Shown here one piece after another: positions 58,519 to 64,000 of a stretch of DNA of 64,000 bases. Each line of letters opens with the position of its first letter. Position 1 is the first letter of the stretch. Both the position numbers and the translations under genes were made by a program. Source of the stretch: Salvelinus alpinus (lineage: Eukaryota; Chordata; Actinopteri; Salmoniformes; Salmonidae). The stretch is from positions 21,319,925-21,383,924 of the forward strand of contig NC_092087.1 of the NCBI RefSeq assembly GCF_045679555.1, read 5' to 3'. Below the pieces are notes generated by a model, which saw only the letters and a program-made list of their open reading frames with translations, did not search any database and had not been told where the DNA came from.

Positions 58519-58651
58519 AGTGATAATTCCCTCGAAGCTGGTGTTTGGAGGATATATTGACACGGTTTGCCAGCCCTCGCCTTCGTTTCGGGCCTAACAA
58601 CACCCGTGCCAATATATCCTCCAAACACTGGCTTCTCGGGCATTAGCACTT
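58519..58651. mobile_element. fold-back MITE
   Basis: AGTGATAATTCCCTCGAAGC at the left and the near complement GCTTCTCGGGCATTAGCACT at the right, with the arms extending inward (TGGTGTTTGGAGGATATATT versus AATATATCCTCCAAACACTG). Nearly the whole 133 bp folds into one hairpin. Confidence 0.75.
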
Positions 58652-59118
58652 AAACAATACTGCAATTGCACTTCCTTGATTATTGGTGCTCAAAGGCACC
58701 TCTCAATGACTAAGGTACACTTGGCCAGGAATAAATCAGTATTGACATAGGGACAATAGTAACTTATGAAAGTGCCAATCAGTTGATTTCGGCCACTCAG
58801 TTTGGTAGTGGTGTAGGCATAAAAGAACATGACGTCAAATCATTCAGTTGAACTGAAGTCTGGATGCTGGTAGGGAAGGAAGAGAAAATGCATATTGGAA
58901 AACATAGCGATGTAAGAAAATTAACACAGAGATGTAATCCATTGTAGACACAGAGTATTGGTGTTGACAGACACATGTGAGCTGAGACTCTCACATGGGA
59001 ATCACGTCCAACTCCTGGTCAATCAAGCCATGAGAAATACTTCCAGGGGAAAGGTAATAGGTGGACCAAGTTTGACCAACTTAAATATTTCTGTGATGAA
59101 TAATACATTTTCATTATG

Positions 59119-60578
59119 CAGCGTAGCAACTCGAGAACACCCTGCAGTGTATCAACTCGAGTACACCCTGCAGTGTAGCAACTCGAGTACACCCTGCAGT
59201 GTAGCAACTCGAGAACACCCTGCACTGTAGCAACTTGAGTACACCCTGCAGTGTATCAACTCGAGTACACCCTGCAGTGTAGCAACTTGAGTACACCCTG
59301 CAGTGTATCAACTTGAGTACACCCTGCAGTGTAGCAACTCGAGAACACCCTGCAGTGTAGCAACTCGAGAACACCCTGCACTGTAGCAACTTGAGTACAC
59401 CCTGCAGTGTAGCAACTCGAGAACACCCTGCAGTGTAGCAACTCGAGAACACCCTGCAGTGAAGCAACTCGAGAACACCCTGCAGTGTAGCAACTCGAGA
59501 ACACCCTGCAGTGTAGCAACTCGAGTACACCCTGCAGTGTAGCAACTCGAGAACACCCTGCAGTGTAGCAACTTGAGAACCTCCTGCAGTGTATCAACTC
59601 GAGTACACCCTGCAGTGTAGCAACTCGAGAACACCCTGCACTGTAGCAACTTGAGTACACCCTGCAGTGTAGCAACTCGAGAACACCCTGCAGTGTAGCA
59701 ACTTGAGAACCTCCTGCAGTGTAGCAACTTGAGAACCCCCTGCAGTGTAGCAACTCGAGAACACCCTGCAGTGTAGCAACTCGAGAACACCCTGCACTGT
59801 AGCAACTTGAGTACACCCTGCAGTGTAGCAACTCGAGAACACCCTGCACTGTAGCAACTTGAGAACCCCCTGCAGTGTAGCAACTCGAGAACACCCTGCA
59901 GTGTAGCAACTCGAGAACACCCTGCACTGTAGCAACTCGAGAACACCCTGCAGTGTAGCAACTCGAGAACACCCTGCACTGTAGCAACTTGAGAACACCC
60001 TGCAGTGTAGCAACTCGAGAACACCCTGCAGTGTAGCAACTCGAGAACACCCTGCAGTGTAGCAACTTGAGAACACCCTGCAGTGTAGCAACTCGAGAAC
60101 ACCCTGCACTGTAGCAACTCGAGAACACCCTGCAGTATAGCAACTCGAGAACACCCTGCAGTGTAGCAACTCGAGAACACCCTGCAGTGTAGCAACTCGA
60201 GTACACCCTGCAGTGTAGCAACTCGAGAACACCCTGCAGTGTAGCAACTTGAGTACACCCTGCAGTGTAGCAACTTGAGTACACCCTGCAGTGTAGCAAC
60301 CCGAGAACACCCTGCAGTGTAGCAACTTGAGAACACCCTGCAGTGTAGCAACTCGAGAACACCCTGCAGTGTAGCAACTCGAGAACACCCTGCAGTGTAG
60401 CAACTCGAGAACACCCTGCAGTGTAGCAACTCGAGAACACCCTGCAGTGTAGCAACTCGAGAACACCCTGCAGTGTAGCAACTCGAGAACAACCTGCAGT
60501 GTAGCAACTCGAGAACACCCTGCAGTGTAGCAACTCGAGAACACCCTGCAGTGTAGCAACTCGAGAACACCCTGCAGT
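59119..60578. repeat. 26-bp minisatellite, about 56 copies
   Basis: The unit GTGTAGCAACTCGAGAACAC plus CCTGCA repeats without spacers. Three positions vary: CTCGAG/CTTGAG, GAGAACA/GAGTACA and CTGCAG/CTGCAC. Variants are common in the left part (59119-60310) and almost absent from 60340 to 60570. All three minus-strand frames stay open (448, 420 and 380 codons) because the unit has no stop in that direction and 3 x 26 bp gives a 26-residue period. Confidence 0.97.
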
Positions 60579-61138
60579 GTGCGAAGAGACAGCAGGTGCC
60601 ACTTGGGTCCCTTCAGGAGTGTTACTCCCATCATGCTTTCAAATGTATCAAAGTGATCTGGTGTTACATGACACTCCCAATGCATTTGGGTCACACAGAT
60701 CAAAGTGATGCTACAGTAAGGTCTACCACACAGCATTTAAATGAACTTCAAAGCATCACCTACAATATGTATTACAGAGCGATCTGCAACTATTTACATC
60801 TCAAAGGCCTCTCAATGGCCTCCTTATTGTGCACTAATCGAAAGCAGAGTGTGCGGTGAATGTGGAAGGAAGCTCTCATATGGTAATAGATGCACGGAAA
60901 CTGAACATTACTCATAATCCCTTTAGAACCTGCAGTTCTCAAAGTAACATGATCTATCAACAAGATGTGAAGAAACTGAGGTGTGTGGCTGTGTCTGTTT
61001 CTGTGGCTGTGGCTGTGTCTGTGAGTCTATGTGTGTGTGTGGGTGTGGGTGCTTAAATACATGGTAATAATATAGTATTGAGAATATCACAGACCAGATG
61101 AGAAAGTGGACCCAGAGCCATATAGAGATTTGGGCCAA
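60579..61138. other. no gene recognised; TG-rich simple repeat
   Basis: Contains a GTGGCTGTGTCTGT-type repeat at about 60982-61050. Nothing else supported. Confidence 0.4.
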
Positions 61139-61709
61139 TCCCAGTGGGCACACACTGGTTGAATCAACGTTGTTTCCATGTAATTTCAATTAAATGACGT
61201 TGAACCAATGTGGAAACAGCCATCACTTGCACATCAGAGGCGGCTGCCTATAGACATAGATTAGGAATCACTGGCCACTTTTAGAAATGGATCACTAGCC
61301 ACTTTAATAATGTATTCGTATCTTGCATTACTCATCTCATATGTATAAACTGTACTCTATACTATTCTACGGTATCTTAGTCACTTTAATTGTGTGTAAA
61401 TATTGCATCACCTATCTCATATGTATATACTGTATTCTATACTATGCCACTGTATTGTAGTCCAATGCCGCTCTGACGTATATGTATATATATTCTTAAT
61501 CCTTTCCTTACTTAGATTTACGTGTATTTTGGGTATATGTTGTGAAACTGTTAGATATTACTTGTTAGATATTACTGCACTGTCGGAGCTAGAAACACAA
61601 GCATTTCACTACACCCACAATAACATCTGCTAAACACGTGTACGTGACCAATACATTTGATTTGATTTGATTTTAATAGACATTGAATTGACATCTGTGC
61701 ACAGTGGGA
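61139..61709. mobile_element. MITE split by a LINE fragment
   Basis: The left part starts TCCCAGTGGGCACACACTGG and the right end is GACATCTGTGCACAGTGGGA, an inverted repeat. The interior around 61150-61215 (ATCAACGTTGTTTCCATGTA, then AAATGACGTTGAACCAATGT) and 61673-61700 (AATAGACATTGAATTGACAT) would be contiguous without the LINE piece at about 61230-61672. Confidence 0.6.
61230..61672 (+). mobile_element. LINE 3'UTR fragment with TTTGATTTGA tail
   Basis: Ends with TACATTTGATTTGATTTGAT after a 3'UTR (CACTGTCGGAGCTAGAAACA, AAGCATTTCACTACACCC), the reverse complement of the type seen at 62914-63315. No coding part is retained. Confidence 0.75.
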
Positions 61710-62089
61710 TGCGGTTTCTGTCGTTCCTAGAGCCCACTTTCTCCTCCATAGCCGTTGCTAAGTGATAATTGACGCTTCCACGTTGTGCTGTTTATTTCTG
61801 ATAGCTTTCAAAACCTATTAAGATGTCCAGTGAAAGCAGATATGCAATCTGTGGACACCACTACACAGTACAGACTTGGGTATACATTATCCCAATGCTA
61901 ACCAATAAATAGTCGGTTAAATTCACTGTTCTATTTTGTTTGTTTACAGGAGGGTCATTTCATAGGGAATTATCGGAGGGAATCATAGGGAATTATCGCT
62001 CTAGTATTGTTACATCACAAAAATTCTGAGAATAAAGACATTAACATGGTAGCCGTTCTATAACCGGGCTGAACTCTCTAAACAGTGCC
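61710..62089. other. no gene recognised
   Basis: About 380 bp. A short repeat (AGGGAATTATCG) occurs twice at about 61961-62000. Confidence 0.4.
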
Positions 62090-62420
62090 ATCAGAAGGTA
62101 TTTACAGCTCTTGACTTTTTCCACATTTTGTTGTGTTACAGCCTGAATTTAAAATTTATTAAATTGACATTTGGTGTCCCTGGCCTACACACAATACCCC
62201 ATAATGTCAAAATGGAATTATGTTTTAGACATTTTTACAAATGTATTTTAAAAAAGAAAAGCTGAAATGTCTTGTGTCAATACGTGTTCAACCCCTTTGT
62301 TATGGCAAGCCTAGATAAGTTCAGTAAACATTTGCTTAACATGTCATATAATAAAAATGTTATGGACTCACTCTGCGTGCAATAATAGCGTTTAGCATTA
62401 TTTTTTAATGACTACATCAT
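62090..62420 (+). mobile_element. end fragment of a Tc1-type transposon
   Basis: TTGACTTTTTCCACATTTTG, TGTTACAGCCTGAATTTAAA, ACACACAATACCCCATAATG and CCCTTTGTTATGGCAAGCC are typical of the terminal region of a salmonid Tc1 family. No transposase remains, and a SINE follows at once. Confidence 0.65.
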
Positions 62421-62426
62421 CACTCC

Positions 62427-62645
62427 CAAGTGGCGCAGCAGTCTAAGGCACTGCATCTCAGTGCTTGAGACGTCACTACACACACCCTGGTTCGAATCCA
62501 GGCTGTATTACATCTGGCCATGATTGGGAATCCCATAGGGCAGCGCACAATTGACCCAGCGTCGTCTGGGTTTGGCTGGGGTAGGCTGTCATTGTAAATA
62601 CGAATTTGTTCTTAACTGACTTGCCTGGTTAAATATAAATAAATT
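62427..62645 (+). mobile_element. tRNA-derived salmonid SINE
   Basis: Head AAGTGGCGCAGCAGTCTAAG, B-box region GGTTCGAATCC, body GCGCACAATTGACCCAGCGT, tail GAATTTGTTCTTAACTGACT. Same type as 22044-22271, inserted in the Tc1 end fragment. Confidence 0.85.
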
Positions 62646-62913
62646 ACAAAGCCCTGTTTCTGACTTACTTTACTGTTAAGATTTATAATGACAAGTTCAC
62701 AGGGTTGGTTAACTCTGGAGATTCCTTTGGTGTCTGTGCAATATGTGTTGTGCTGTATTTTATATGTTTTATATTGTATTAGATTTTCTATGTATTTTAT
62801 GAAAAAGTCAAAAAGTATGGACACACCTACTCATTCCAGAGTTTTTAAGTTCTACATTGTAAAATAATAGTGAAGACATCAAAACTATGAAATAACACAT
62901 ATGGAATCATGTA

Positions 62914-63838
62914 AATCAAATCAAATCAAATATTATTTGTCACATACGCATGGTTAGCAGATGTTAATGCGAGTGTAGCGAAATGCTTGTGCTTCTAGTT
63001 CCGACAATGCAGTAATAACCAACGAGTAATCTAACCTCACAATTTCACAACAACTACCTTATACACACAAGTGTAAAGGGATGAAGAATATGTACATAAA
63101 AATATATGAATGAGTGATGGTACAGAACGGCATAGGCAAGATGCAGTAGATGGTATAGGGTACAGTATATACATATGAGATGAGTAATGTAGGGTATGTA
63201 AACATTATATTAAGTGGCATTGTTTAAAGTGGCTAGTGATACATTTTTTCCATCATTTTTTCCATTATTAAAGTGGCTGGAGTTGAGTCAGTATGTTGGC
63301 AGCAGCCACTCAATGTTAGTGGTGGCTGTTTAACAGTCTGATGGCCTTGAGATATAAGCTGTTTTTCAGTCTCTCGGTCCCTGCTTTGATGCACCTGTAC
63401 TGACCTCGCCTTCTGGATGATAGCGGGGTGAACAGGCAGTGGCTCGGGTGGTTGTTGTCCTTGATGATCTTTATGGCCTTCCTGTGACATCGGGTGGTGT
63501 AGGTGTCCTGGAGGGCAGGTAGTTTGCCCCCGGTGAAGCGTTGTGCAGACCTCACTACCCTCTGGAGAGCCTTACGGTTGTGGGCGGAGCAGTTGCCGTA
63601 CCAGGCGGTGATACAGCCCGACAGGATACTCTCGATTGTGCATCTGTAAAAGTTTGTGAGTGCTTTTGGTGACAAGCCGAATTTCTTCAGCCTCCTGAGG
63701 TTGAAGAGGCGCTGCTGCGCCTTCTTCACCACGCTGTCTGTGTGGGTGGACCAATTCAGTTTGTCCGTGATGTGTACGCCGAGGAACTTAAAACGTACTA
63801 CCCTCTCCACTACTGCCCGTTGATGTGGATAGGGGGGT
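62914..63838 (-). mobile_element. LINE 3' fragment inserted in the Tc1
   Basis: Minus-strand LINE: C-terminal reverse transcriptase region, 3'UTR and a TTTGATTTGATTTGAT tail at the left (62914-62935). Same family as 44690-45217 and 61230-61672. TGTA-like sequence at both junctions (CATGTA at the left, GTGTAG at the right) may be the target duplication. Confidence 0.75.
63316..63838 (-). pseudogene. C-terminal reverse transcriptase region of the LINE
   Basis: A minus-strand open frame ending in SLYLKAIRLLNSHH, with VRFKFLGVHITDKLNWSTHT, LTNFYRCTIESILSGCITAW and RKALQRVVRSAQRFTG. This is the conserved region after the RT catalytic core of a common fish LINE family. The catalytic core is missing (5' truncation at about 63838). 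The frame stays open upstream only by running into Tc1 sequence. Confidence 0.75.
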
Positions 63839-64000
63839 GTAGTAACCAAAAGAATGTTAAACAAATCAAAATATATGTTGTATTTGAGATTCTTCAAAGT
63901 AGCCACCATTTGCCTTGATGACAGCTTTGCACACTCTTGGCATTCTCTCAACCAGCTTCATGATGTAGTCACCTGGAATGCATTTCAATTAACAGGTGTG

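Larger units (their letters stand above)
62805..64000 (-). mobile_element. Tc1-type transposon, partial, split by a LINE and cut by the window edge
   Basis: Left end AAAAAGTATGGACACACCTA, then TAGTGAAGACATCAAAACTA; resumes at about 63839 with AGTAACCAAAAGAATGTTAA and continues with CTTGATGACAGCTTTGCACA to the last base. Minus-strand transposase sequence (LVERMPRVCKAVI-type) begins at about 63885. The rest lies outside the window. Confidence 0.65.

Noticed and set aside
59119..60578. CRISPR-like regular repeat array
   Set aside because: Units are directly adjacent with no spacers, and the genome is a vertebrate. It is a minisatellite.
59256..60736. Minus-strand frames of 448, 420 and 380 codons
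   Set aside because: They are three frames of the same 26-bp minisatellite. When all frames are open at once, repeat structure explains it better than coding.

Overview
This window is nuclear DNA from a salmonid fish (salmon, trout or char group). The evidence is the repeat content: tRNA-derived salmonid SINEs with the 'gaatttgttcttaactgac' tail, several Tc1-type transposons, fish LINEs with TTTGAT or L2-like tails, and a family of LTR elements. The genes are vertebrate. There is no bacterial or plasmid signal.

Two host genes are supported. lrrn1 (coding exon 4593-6755, +) encodes an intact 720-residue leucine-rich-repeat, Ig and FN3 neuronal membrane protein in one coding exon, with a 5'UTR splice acceptor at 4345. 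setmar (exons 45620-45724 and 48282-49091, +) encodes a SET-domain histone methyltransferase of about 304 residues with pre-SET, SET and post-SET parts. It has no mariner transposase fused to it. The same two genes are neighbours in human 3p26, so this is conserved synteny. The roughly 39 kb between them is almost entirely mobile DNA and gene-free sequence.

Layout: 605-1848 two solo LTRs; 4345-6755 lrrn1; 6764-8084 a terminal-inverted-repeat element, starting 8 bp after the lrrn1 stop and carrying a 60-bp-period minisatellite; 13354-26062 a nested pile (an old Gypsy element with decayed gag, split by a non-autonomous repeat that is itself split by an intact young chromodomain Ty3/Gypsy at 13962-19176, with a young Tc1 carrying an intact transposase at 22686-24292 inside the old interior); 30263-36010 a decayed LINE broken by LTRs, followed by extra LINE ends; 36192-39673 a very young non-autonomous LTR retrotransposon with identical 497-bp LTRs and an 854-codon proline-rich ORF of unknown function; 41495-45217 LINE and SINE remnants; 45620-49091 setmar; 51404-58651 several MITEs, a deleted Tc1 and another solo LTR; 59119-60578 a 26-bp minisatellite of about 56 copies; 61139-64000 nested MITE, LINE, Tc1 and SINE fragments.

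The most interesting system is the LTR family represented by the element at 36192-39673 and the solo LTRs at 605, 1474 and 57972. All four LTRs share (i) a long palindrome just upstream of a TATA-like box, with matching changes in both arms, (ii) a poly(A) signal (AATAAA or ATTAAA) 1-8 nt before an ATG, and (iii) an LTR-encoded leader peptide of the form A-x-W-S...S-(D/E)-E, which in the complete copy runs straight through the LTR/internal boundary into the ORF. Both complete LTR elements also have a primer-binding site complementary not to a tRNA CCA end but to their own predicted RNA 5' end (10 and 13 nt), located about 30 nt downstream of the TATA-like box. That is the signature of Tf1/sushi-type self-priming. 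The non-autonomous element has no pol and would need enzymes from another element; the intact chromodomain Gypsy in the same window shows that self-priming machinery of the right general kind exists in this genome.
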